In this document: positions 1 to 5,960 of the stretch, piece after piece | Numbering within the stretch: position 1 is the stretch's first letter | Layout of the letters: every line of letters begins with the position of its first letter | Assembly (NCBI GenBank): GCA_002343335.1 | Contig: DDSI01000240.1 | Coordinates: 1 to 5,960 of the forward strand | Origin: Bacteriovoracaceae bacterium UBA2394 | Lineage (GTDB): Bacteria > Bdellovibrionota > UBA2394 | Length of the DNA: 5,960 nucleotides | Direction of reading: 5' to 3' | Position numbers and translations under genes: made by a program | The notes under the pieces: generated by a model | Database searches by the model: none | What the model was told of the DNA's origin: nothing | What the model saw: the letters and a program-made list of their open reading frames with translations, nothing else

Positions 1-419
1 GGCCAGGGTCGATCTGTCCGCGTGAGAGACGTGGGGTACATCACATTTCGCTCATACCCAAAAGATTCCGATTTAATGGACGAGTCCTTCGTTGGGGCAT
101 AGGGGATGCGCGTGGGAGCGGGAAAGACAATGTCGGAGGATTGCCAACCGTCAGGCAGCTGCCATTTCATTTTTGGCGGGTTGCCCACGGTGCCCGGATT
201 CTTCCAATAGGTATGCCATCCCGGCTTCATTTTGAATTCCAACCCAAATCGAATCTCGGCAGTGTTGGTCGCAATACGATCCCATTCCGAGACGACTCGA
301 ACGGAAGAGACCTTGGCTCGCCCTTCAATCCATTGATTGAGTCCCGCGGCCGCGCTCGCGGTCGACGATTGAATTAAGAACAGATACAAAAAAGTGGAGA
401 AAAAACAGAGGAGACGCAT
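1..419 (-). CDS. DsbD/ScsB-type protein-disulfide reductase, N-terminal part (cut by window edge)
   Basis: Reading leftward from an ATG at 417-419 gives 139 open codons that run off the window, so the C-terminal part is missing. Residues 1-23 form a signal peptide: MRLL, a hydrophobic stretch rich in F and L, then a TASA cleavage site. Residues from about 40 match the periplasmic N-terminal domain of DsbD/ScsB proteins, with the hallmark GWHTYWKNPG at 67-76, then a W-x-LPxGW segment at 86-92, a PxPxRIPY segment, and a GYE segment near 120. In the family this domain precedes a membrane domain and a thioredoxin-like domain, and passes electrons from the cytoplasm to periplasmic disulfide substrates. 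The visible mature part contains no cysteine, so its redox role cannot be confirmed here. An in-frame TAG at 426-428 rules out a longer start except an unlikely CTG. The gene is divergent from prfC. Recognition rests on motifs; the choice between DsbD and ScsB is open. Confidence 0.82.
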   Translation of the reverse strand, partial: MRLLCFFSTFLYLFLIQSSTASAAAGLNQWIEGRAKVSSVRVVSEWDRIATNTAEIRFGLEFKMKPGWHTYWKNPGTVGNPPKMKWQLPDGWQSSDIVFPAPTRIPYAPTKDSSIKSESFGYERNVMYPTSLTRTDRPW

Positions 420-434
420 GCTCAGCTATGGTAA

Positions 435-448
435 ACGGACATCTCCGT
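435..448 (+). promoter_or_regulatory. Small hairpin covering the prfC start region
   Basis: ACGGA (435-439) and TCCGT (444-448) are perfect inverted copies around a 4-base loop, CATC. The 3' arm contains the first two bases of the prfC GTG codon. The 5' arm contains GGA, the only Shine-Dalgarno-like bases at a usable distance from that codon. In RNA the hairpin would pair both elements and could damp initiation. The stem is only 5 bp, so chance is a real alternative. As DNA it is also a palindrome in the middle of a 27-base divergent gap. Confidence 0.35.
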
Positions 449-2048
449 GGCGGAAAGCTTTGAAAATCGCAGAACCTTTTGCATCATTTCCCACCCTGAC
501 GCCGGGAAGACGACGCTTACAGAAAAGTTATTGCTTTTCGGCGGCGCTATCCAAATTGCAGGAACGGTGAAAGCGCGGAAGGCTGCGCGCTATGCAACGA
601 GTGACTGGATGGAAATCGAAAAGGAGCGGGGAATCTCCGTAACCTCTTCTGTCTTACAATTCGATTATGCGAACTGCCGGTTGAATCTCCTCGACACTCC
701 CGGTCACAAAGATTTTAGCGAGGATACTTACCGGGTGATCACCGCAGTGGATTCTGCGCTCATGGTGATCGACGGAGCAAAGGGGATCGAAGATCGTACC
801 AAAAAATTGATGGAGATCTGCTCACAGCGGAAACTTCCAGTCGTGACCTTCATCAATAAGCTGGATCGGGAATGCAAGAATCCCATCGATCTTTTGGATG
901 AGATTGAATCCGTTTTGAAAATTAAAACCGTGCCCATCACTTGGCCGCTGCGATCGGGAAAGGCTTTTCGAGGAGTCTATCATTTATATAAGGAAGCATT
1001 TGCCCGATTTGAGATCGGTGTGGAGCGTCCGGAGGAGATTCCCATTCAGGGCGGCGCTAAGGATCCCCGCTGGAAGGAATGGCTCGAGCCCGATCATCTG
1101 GAAGAATTTACCGAACAGTTGGAGCTTGTCCAAGGCGCTTACGAAGCATTTGACCGTCAGAAATTTCTAAACGGTGAGATTACTCCCGTGTTTTTTGGAA
1201 GTGCCATCAATAATTTTGGTGTTCAAATGCTGTTAGAGAAATTTTGCTCGGACGCCCCTGCGCCGCTGGCTCGAGAGGCTTTGGAGCGACTCGTTCGTCC
1301 GGAGGAGAAAGAATTTTCCGGCTTCGTCTTCAAGATTCAGGCCAATTTGGATGCACGTCATCGAGATCGCATTGCCTTTTTGAGAATTTGCTCGGGCTCA
1401 TTTGAAAAAGGCATGGAGGCCTATCACGTTCGGCAGCAAAAGAAATTGCGGATGGGCTCGACCTTTCAATTCATGGCGTCTCAGCGTACTCAAGTGGATC
1501 GAGCCCTGGCGGGAGACATCATCGGACTGTACGACACGGGCGAATTTAAAATCGGAGACACGCTGACTACGAAGGAAGAGCTCCACTTTTTAGGGATTCC
1601 AAATTTTGCCCCAGAGCTTTTTAGAAAAGTGATTTTAACGAGCCCACTTAAATCCAAGCAACTTCGTCGCGGATTGCAGCAGTTGTGTGAAGAGGGAGCT
1701 TCTCAGGTTTTCTTTCCGCAAAACTCAAATGACATTGTCGTTGGCGTGGTTGGAAATCTTCAGTTCGATGTCATCCAATTTCGCTTAGAAAATGAGTATG
1801 GCGCAGGTGCCAAGTTTGAAACCTGTGCCTACAAAATTGCCCGTTGGGTTTTGCCGAAGGCGGAGCATCGAGTGAAATTTCAAGGGGTGCTCGATCAGCT
1901 CGCCAAATCTTATGACACGCTGCTCAGCAAAGACGCCGAAGAGCGTTGGGCTATTCTCTGTTCTTCGGATTACGCGCTCAATAAAGCCATCGAGCGCTAC
2001 CCAGAGGTCGAATTTGTGAAAACGTCTGAAGCGGTTAGCCGCGGATAA
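447..2048 (+). CDS. prfC: Peptide chain release factor 3 (RF3)
   Basis: A 533-residue translational GTPase, close to the 529 residues of E. coli RF3. RF3 is cytoplasmic, binds the ribosome after peptide release and uses GTP to remove RF1 or RF2. All G motifs are present: P-loop SHPDAGKTT at 15-23, switch region ERGIS at 60-64, DTPGH at 83-87, NKLD at 137-140 and GSA at 251-253. RF3-specific stretches are also clear: FSEDTYR (90-96), ITWP, GVYHLYK, FKIQANLD, GIPNFAPELFR, and LQFDVIQFRL with ERYPEVEF near the C terminus. SHPDAGK and this C-terminal domain separate it from EF-G and TetM-like factors. The GTG at 447 is the first possible start because an in-frame TAA lies at 432-434, and it leaves a 7-residue lead before RRTF. 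There is no good Shine-Dalgarno site. It ends in TAA, with no obvious strong terminator behind it. Confidence 0.97.
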   Translation: MAESFENRRTFCIISHPDAGKTTLTEKLLLFGGAIQIAGTVKARKAARYATSDWMEIEKERGISVTSSVLQFDYANCRLNLLDTPGHKDFSEDTYRVITAVDSALMVIDGAKGIEDRTKKLMEICSQRKLPVVTFINKLDRECKNPIDLLDEIESVLKIKTVPITWPLRSGKAFRGVYHLYKEAFARFEIGVERPEEIPIQGGAKDPRWKEWLEPDHLEEFTEQLELVQGAYEAFDRQKFLNGEITPVFFGSAINNFGVQMLLEKFCSDAPAPLAREALERLVRPEEKEFSGFVFKIQANLDARHRDRIAFLRICSGSFEKGMEAYHVRQQKKLRMGSTFQFMASQRTQVDRALAGDIIGLYDTGEFKIGDTLTTKEELHFLGIPNFAPELFRKVILTSPLKSKQLRRGLQQLCEEGASQVFFPQNSNDIVVGVVGNLQFDVIQFRLENEYGAGAKFETCAYKIARWVLPKAEHRVKFQGVLDQLAKSYDTLLSKDAEERWAILCSSDYALNKAIERYPEVEFVKTSEAVSRG

Positions 2049-2052
2049 CCGC
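2031..2052 (+). other. Stem-loop spanning the prfC stop codon
   Basis: GCGGTTA (2031-2037) and TAACCGC (2046-2052) form a perfect 7-bp stem with an 8-base loop. The 3' arm contains the prfC TAA stop. A short TTTT run follows only at 2061-2064, eight bases beyond the stem, so this is a poor match to an intrinsic terminator. It may act as a weak terminator or protect the 3' end, or be accidental. Confidence 0.35.
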
Positions 2053-2074
2053 CGTGCAAATTTTGCGAACTGGT

Positions 2075-2090
2075 CCTTACTTGCGTAAGG
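2075..2090 (+). other. Short hairpin in the prfC-glnN spacer
   Basis: CCTTAC (2075-2080) and GTAAGG (2085-2090) pair perfectly around a TTGC loop. No T run follows, so it is not an intrinsic terminator. It overlaps the -35 part of the promoter candidate described next, so as a DNA palindrome it could be a protein-binding site. The spacer 2049-2300 contains no supported gene. Confidence 0.3.
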
Positions 2091-2110
2091 CGTAGAATAA
2101 TCTCTATATT
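2081..2110 (+). promoter_or_regulatory. Weak sigma70-type promoter candidate for glnN
   Basis: TATATT at 2105-2110 matches the -10 consensus at five of six bases. TTGCGT at 2081-2086, 18 bases upstream, matches only three of six -35 bases. Transcription from here would start near 2117 and give a leader of about 185 bases before the glnN ATG at 2301. The position makes sense, but the -35 is poor and this is inference from consensus only. Confidence 0.3.
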
Positions 2111-2287
2111 GTTGTCGGGTACCAAGTGTTTGGATTCGGAGAGGCCAGGTGGCTTCTACGAGTTCGGAAACCAACAATGAATGAACCGTTTTCAAAAGGT
2201 TAAGTCGATTCGCAAACCGAAGACCGATTCGAAGAAATCGGGAAAGTCGGCGAGCTCTTCGACGATGCGCTTCTTGAAGATAGAAAA

Positions 2288-2292
2288 AGGAG
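2288..2292 (+). promoter_or_regulatory. Ribosome binding site that sets the glnN start
   Basis: AGGAG lies within AAAAAGGAGAA, with 8 bases between it and the ATG at 2301. This is the only strong Shine-Dalgarno site at any start in the window. It decides for ATG 2301 over the in-frame ATG at 2181, which has no such site and would add a 40-residue basic, low-complexity extension. Confidence 0.85.
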
Positions 2293-2300
2293 AACCCGTT

Positions 2301-4502
2301 ATGAGTACGCGTCAGGAGGCCGTTCGCGCTTCCATCACAAGAGAAATCAGAAAAATCACTCGTCCCACGGATCAAAGTGGCAAGACCCTTCGTGTGAGTG
2401 AGTACTTCGGTTGCAACACGTTCGGTCTCGATCAGTTAAAAGATAAAGTCTCGAAAGATTCCTATGAACTTTTAATGAACATGGTGCATCGAGGTTCCCG
2501 GCTTTCTAAAGCGGCGGCGGATGAAATTGCAAATGTCATTAAAGATTGGTCACTCGCTCAGGGCGTCACGCATTACTGCCATTGGTTTCAACCCATGACC
2601 GGTCTTACCGCTGAAAAACATGATGCTTTCGTCAACACCAAGACGTCAGACACCGGCCAAACGCTCACCATTGAAAAATTTAGCGGCTCTTCGCTCATTC
2701 AATCTGAGCCCGATGCGAGCTCATTTCCAAGTGGTGGGATGCGCTCTACATTTGAAGCGCGTGGATACACCGCGTGGGATCCAACGTCGCCTCTATTTAT
2801 TATGGAGTCGGTCAACGGACGGACGCTTTGTATTCCGTCTGCCTTCTTGAGTTATCACGGTCACGCACTCGACACCAAGACTCCGCTTTTGCGAGCCTCG
2901 GAAGCGCTCTCTAAAAGTGCCGTTAGGTTTTTAAAGCTTATCGGTGATGTGGATATCACGTCGGTGCAAGCCACGCTCGGCGCGGAACAAGAATACTTTT
3001 TAATTGATCGGGCATTTTTTGCGGCGCGACCGGACTTGCTCATGACCGGACGTTCGTTGCTCGGACGCTCTTCTACTCGCGGTCAACAATTTGAAGATCA
3101 TTATTTTGGATCCATCCCCTCTCGTGTGCTGGCGTTCATGAATGAATGTGAGCAAGAGCTCTACAAATTGGGAGTGCCTGTGAAAACTCGTCACAATGAG
3201 GTGGCTCCTGCCCAATATGAAGTGGCGCCGATTTTCGAGGATGCCAATCTTGCAGCCGATCACAACTCTCTCTTAATGGATGTGCTTTGCCGAGTGGCGC
3301 TTCGTCATGATCTGGTTTGCTTGCTTCACGAAAAGCCTTTCGCGGGCATCAATGGGAGCGGGAAACATAACAATTGGGCGATTGCGACTCAAAAGGGCGA
3401 AAATCTTTTGGAGCCGGGAAAAACGCCTCATCAGAATTTGCGATTCTTGGCCGTTCTTTGCGCCGTGATGAAGGGAGTCTATGAGCATGCCGATCTGCTC
3501 CGCGTAGGAATTGCATCACCTGGAAATGATCATCGCTTAGGTGCGAATGAAGCTCCTCCGGCGATTATCTCCGTTTTCTTGGGCGACATGCTTTCTAAAA
3601 TTATGGATCGCATCGAAAGCGGTACTAAAATTGAAGACGCTTCCGATGAGGCCATCTTGAGCCTCGGGGTTTCTAAAATTCCTGTGGTCGCGCGGGACAA
3701 CACCGATCGAAATAGAACTTCGCCCTTTGCCTTCACGGGAAATAAATTTGAATTCCGTGCGGTAGGAGGCTCTGCGAATTGTTCGGTGCCGATGTCATTC
3801 TTGAATACGGCGGTGGCAGATTCCTTCAGCCAATTGGCGGATCGTCTGGAGAAGAAACTTTCCACCACGAAAAGCCGTGACGAAGCCGTGCTTGCGCTCA
3901 TCAAGGAAGTCATCACGGAAACTAAGGCTATTCGATTTGAAGGAAACAACTATTCCGACGAATGGAAAGCCGAAGCAAAGAAACGCGGCTTGCCCAATTT
4001 GACGACTACTCCGGAAGCTCTCGAAGTGCTCGAAAATGAAAAGGCGACCAGTTGCTTGGTGAAGATGAATGTTCTTACCTCGGATGAAATTAAATCTCGT
4101 TACAACATCAACCTTGAGCGCTACATCAAACAGCTCGACATGGAAGCGGCCACGTTGATCGAAATGATCGATACGCATGTGCTGCCGGCCGTGGAAAGCG
4201 AAGTGACAAAGGTTGCTACCGCGGTGGCCTCTGCAAAGAGCGCCGGAGGCGCGATTTCTTCCGAGCGCCTGAAGTCTTTGACGGGAATCTACGATTCTAT
4301 TTCGAAGGCCAAAGCGGCTCTCGCCACCGAATACGATCGCACTCAAGGCATTCACAATGAGAAAGAAAAGGCCAAGGTGCTAGCGAACAAGGTTCTGCCC
4401 GCGATGGTTGAAGTCCGTAAATATGCGGATGAGGCTGAAGGGATCATTAGCGATGATCTTTGGACACTGCCGAAGTATCGCGAAATGTTGTTCTTAAGAT
4501 AG
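2301..4502 (+). CDS. glnN: Type III glutamine synthetase (GSIII)
   Basis: A 733-residue cytoplasmic enzyme that joins ammonia to glutamate using ATP, the entry step of ammonia assimilation. The length (usual for GSIII is about 700-730) excludes GSI and GSII. GSIII marker stretches appear in order: THYCHWFQP at 90-98 followed by TGLTAEKHD, EPDASSFPSGG at 136-146, then ARGYTAWDPTSP. Catalytic-core motifs follow: GAEQEYFLID at 227-236 (metal-binding acids E229 and E231), RHNEVAPAQYE at 297-307, HEKPFAGINGSGKHNNW at 343-359, GNDHRLGANEAPP at 408-420 and DRNRTSPFAFTGNKFEFR at 469-486. The last 170 or so residues are helical, ending in LPKYREML, as usual in GSIII. The start at 2301 is set by AGGAG. 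The only oddity seen is Cys93, where I recall Thr or Ser being usual. No regulatory gene such as glnB or amtB is adjacent. An intrinsic terminator follows. The symbol glnN follows common GSIII usage. Confidence 0.97.
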   Translation: MSTRQEAVRASITREIRKITRPTDQSGKTLRVSEYFGCNTFGLDQLKDKVSKDSYELLMNMVHRGSRLSKAAADEIANVIKDWSLAQGVTHYCHWFQPMTGLTAEKHDAFVNTKTSDTGQTLTIEKFSGSSLIQSEPDASSFPSGGMRSTFEARGYTAWDPTSPLFIMESVNGRTLCIPSAFLSYHGHALDTKTPLLRASEALSKSAVRFLKLIGDVDITSVQATLGAEQEYFLIDRAFFAARPDLLMTGRSLLGRSSTRGQQFEDHYFGSIPSRVLAFMNECEQELYKLGVPVKTRHNEVAPAQYEVAPIFEDANLAADHNSLLMDVLCRVALRHDLVCLLHEKPFAGINGSGKHNNWAIATQKGENLLEPGKTPHQNLRFLAVLCAVMKGVYEHADLLRVGIASPGNDHRLGANEAPPAIISVFLGDMLSKIMDRIESGTKIEDASDEAILSLGVSKIPVVARDNTDRNRTSPFAFTGNKFEFRAVGGSANCSVPMSFLNTAVADSFSQLADRLEKKLSTTKSRDEAVLALIKEVITETKAIRFEGNNYSDEWKAEAKKRGLPNLTTTPEALEVLENEKATSCLVKMNVLTSDEIKSRYNINLERYIKQLDMEAATLIEMIDTHVLPAVESEVTKVATAVASAKSAGGAISSERLKSLTGIYDSISKAKAALATEYDRTQGIHNEKEKAKVLANKVLPAMVEVRKYADEAEGIISDDLWTLPKYREMLFLR

Positions 4503-4586
4503 ACGGTATCTACAAATCGAAAATCGAATCTATCGGGGCCTAGAGTTGAACTCTGGGCCCTTTTCATGTCATCGTTAGACGGTGTC
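4500..4586 (+). repeat. 11-base direct repeat framing the glnN-hisS spacer
   Basis: TAGACGGTATC at 4500-4510 and TAGACGGTGTC at 4576-4586 differ at one base. The first copy begins with the glnN TAG stop codon; the second contains the hisS GTG start codon. Between them lies another small tandem repeat, AAATCGA twice at 4514-4527. The match could reflect a local duplication, a paired binding site or chance. Confidence 0.4.
4536..4564 (+). terminator. Intrinsic terminator after glnN
   Basis: The arms 4536-4546 (GGGCCTAGAGT) and 4550-4560 (ACTCTGGGCCC) form an 11-bp stem with one T-G wobble and a 3-base TGA loop, followed directly by TTTT at 4561-4564. The GC-rich base and T run fit a factor-independent terminator on the plus strand. 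There is no T run for the other strand. It ends 17 bases before the hisS start, so it either insulates hisS from glnN or acts as an attenuator of read-through. Confidence 0.82.
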
Positions 4587-5922
4587 GAGTATTTCCACAC
4601 AACCGCCGTCCGGATTTAGAGACTTCTTGAATGTCGAAGCGGCGCGACGCTTTCGACTGAAGTCTCTCATTGCAAAGACCTATCAGTCCTTTGGATTTCA
4701 GCCGATTGAAACGTCCGCTCTCGAAAATTTGAATATCTTGGTTGGAACCGGGGGCGGCGAAGAAAATGAAAAGCTCATTTTTAAAGTCTTAAAGCGCGGT
4801 GAAAAACTCAAGGAGTCACTCACAAAGCCCAATGTGCAGGAAAATGACCTCACCGATTTTGGCATGCGCTTTGATTTGACCTTGCCGCTTTCTAGAGTCG
4901 TAGCCAATGCTCGAAATGAAATTTCCTTTCCTTGGAAAGTCTTTCAGATGGGTCCGGTGTGGAGAGCGGAGCGCGCTCAAAAAGGGCGCTTTAGAGAATT
5001 CACTCAGTGTGATGTCGATATCATAGGAAGCTCACATCGTTCTGCCGAAATGGAAGTCATTCAAGCCGTCACGCATGCTATCTCTGGTCTTCATGGTGTG
5101 GCCGGTGCGGGGTCCAAGGATTTTGAACTTCGAATGAATGATCGAAGAATCCTCAGCGGTTTAGCGGAGCAGGCTGGGCTAAAGGATAAATCTGCTGCGA
5201 GTTTTGCAATACTACTCGATAAAAAAGACAAAGTGAGTGCTGAGGAACTTGAAGCGGAATTAAAAACTCTCGTGAGTTCTTCCGGCAAATTGGATTTGGC
5301 GCTGAAGGCCCTCAGCGGGGAGCTTACTTTGAAAGACGCAAAATCGTTTGCAGAAGAGGCTGCCTCGCATCTTTCTCTACTCATCGGTGAGCTTGAGCTT
5401 ATGAATCTTCCCATTTCACGCGTGGTCTTTGATCCTTCCTTAGCGCGAGGATTGGGCTACTACACAGGAACTATCTATGAACTTCGCCATGCTTCCGCGG
5501 GCTATTCCATCGGAGGCGGAGGACGATACGATCAACTTATCGGACGATTCTCGAAGCAGACCTATCCGGCGGTGGGATTTAGCATCGGATTTGATCGTTT
5601 GCTGCTCTTGCTCGAAGAAACGGAGAAAGCGTCAGCGTCGGGAGATGAATCGACGATTTTCTTTCCCGTGATGGATGAGAAATTGCGCATGGCGGTTTTG
5701 GATTTGGCGAAATCAGTTCGTCAGTCCGGCCGTGCCATCGACGTCTATCCCGAAGAAGCGAAGTTGAAAACTCAGCTGAAATTTGCAGAAGACAAAGGGC
5801 ATCGGTGGATTGTGATTGCCGGTGAAACTGAATTTCAAAATAAGAAATTTAATCTGAAAGATTTTAAAAATCGTTCGGAGGTCTGTTTTGATCTGCAGGG
5901 AATTTTAAATCACTTAAAATAG
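4582..5922 (+). CDS. hisS: Histidyl-tRNA synthetase (class II)
   Basis: A 446-residue cytoplasmic enzyme that charges tRNA-His with histidine using ATP. The class II core begins with PPSGFRDF at 8-15. RFDLTLP at 96-102 takes the place of the E. coli RPEGTA segment. Motif 2 is WRAERAQKGRFREFTQCD at 127-144. The histidine-specific motif LARGLGYYTGTIYE is at 287-300 with conserved R289, followed by GGGGRYDQLIG (311-321) and motif 3 AVGFSIGFDRL (330-340). An insertion of roughly 100 residues lies between motif 2 and the histidine motif, and the C-terminal anticodon-binding domain spans about 357-446. The motifs resemble the eukaryotic and Bacteroidetes branch more than E. coli, though GLGYY has Gly where GLDYY is common. 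GTG 4582 is the first start, since an in-frame TAG lies at 4576-4578. There is no clear Shine-Dalgarno site, and a terminator sits just upstream. No clear terminator follows within the window. Confidence 0.96.
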   Translation: MSSISTQPPSGFRDFLNVEAARRFRLKSLIAKTYQSFGFQPIETSALENLNILVGTGGGEENEKLIFKVLKRGEKLKESLTKPNVQENDLTDFGMRFDLTLPLSRVVANARNEISFPWKVFQMGPVWRAERAQKGRFREFTQCDVDIIGSSHRSAEMEVIQAVTHAISGLHGVAGAGSKDFELRMNDRRILSGLAEQAGLKDKSAASFAILLDKKDKVSAEELEAELKTLVSSSGKLDLALKALSGELTLKDAKSFAEEAASHLSLLIGELELMNLPISRVVFDPSLARGLGYYTGTIYELRHASAGYSIGGGGRYDQLIGRFSKQTYPAVGFSIGFDRLLLLLEETEKASASGDESTIFFPVMDEKLRMAVLDLAKSVRQSGRAIDVYPEEAKLKTQLKFAEDKGHRWIVIAGETEFQNKKFNLKDFKNRSEVCFDLQGILNHLK

Positions 5923-5960
5923 CCCGCTCTCATGGCTTGCCCATAGACACCGCCCGGACT
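5910..5960 (-). other. Possible tail of a convergent gene (weak)
   Basis: On the minus strand 16 open codons enter from the right edge and end at a TGA at 5910-5912, overlapping the last 13 bases of hisS. The peptide would be SPGGVYGQAMRAGYFK. I do not recognise it. A run this short is open by chance nearly half the time, so this only marks a possibility. No hairpin or RNA gene is visible in 5923-5960. Confidence 0.18.

Noticed and set aside
141..377. Plus-strand 78-codon open frame near the left edge
   Set aside because: It lies opposite the DsbD/ScsB-type gene, whose minus-strand frame shows a signal peptide and a family motif. The plus-strand product resembles nothing.
418..570. Plus-strand frame from ATG 418 with AGGAG at 409-413, about 50 codons
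   Set aside because: It runs out of frame through the conserved RF3 P-loop region. The AGGAG is explained by the Arg-Leu-Leu codons of the opposite-strand signal peptide, and the product has no recognisable features.
2075..2100. Intrinsic terminator after prfC
   Set aside because: The CCTTAC/GTAAGG hairpin is followed by CGTAGAATAA, not a T run, so only a plain hairpin is listed.
2049..2300. Known riboswitch or glutamine-sensing RNA before glnN
   Set aside because: Only two short independent hairpins are seen, and I recognise no conserved riboswitch core.
1785..2375. Minus-strand 196-codon open frame across the end of prfC and the start of glnN
   Set aside because: It overlaps the conserved C terminus of RF3 and the N terminus of GSIII, has an arginine- and phenylalanine-rich composition with no recognisable motif, and is best explained as antisense to real genes.
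3795..4355. Minus-strand 186-codon open frame inside glnN
   Set aside because: It is wholly antisense to the helical C-terminal part of GSIII, and its His/Arg/Phe-rich product is typical of a shadow frame.
5923..5960. tRNA gene or terminator after hisS
   Set aside because: The 38 bases show no cloverleaf arms, no T-loop GTTCGA-like motif and no stem followed by T residues.

Overview
The window holds three complete genes on the plus strand and one truncated gene on the minus strand, packed closely. Order: a DsbD/ScsB-type disulfide reductase gene (minus, cut by the left edge), prfC (release factor 3), glnN (type III glutamine synthetase) and hisS (histidyl-tRNA synthetase). Base composition looks even, at roughly half G+C by eye. 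Nothing suggests a mobile element, phage, CRISPR array or rRNA/tRNA gene.

The organism looks like a Gram-negative bacterium. The left gene encodes an exported protein of the DsbD/ScsB class. RF3 is close to the proteobacterial form. Glutamine synthetase is the large GSIII form, found for example in Bacteroidetes, cyanobacteria and scattered other phyla. HisRS carries RFDLTLP and a GRFREFTQCD motif 2, unlike the E. coli RPEGTA/GRYRQFHQ form. This mix would fit a deep-branching proteobacterial relative such as Bdellovibrionota, but that placement is inference and cannot be proven from these genes.

Layout: bases 1-419 encode the exported N-terminal domain, transcribed leftward. Only 27 bases separate its ATG from the GTG of prfC, so the divergent promoters must overlap coding sequence. 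A small hairpin in this gap includes the first two bases of the prfC start codon. A 252-base spacer after prfC holds two small hairpins, a weak promoter candidate and a strong Shine-Dalgarno site for glnN. The 79-base glnN-hisS spacer holds a good intrinsic terminator ending 17 bases before the hisS GTG, and an 11-base repeat (one mismatch) that touches the glnN stop and the hisS start. A possible convergent gene tail lies at the right edge but is weakly supported.

Functionally these are housekeeping genes: translation termination, ammonia assimilation and tRNA charging, beside an envelope redox gene. I see no pathway linking them and no sign of a new multi-gene system. The points worth a second look are regulatory: the terminator crowding hisS, the prfC start hairpin, and the contrast between the strong glnN ribosome binding site and the nearly absent ones at prfC and hisS.
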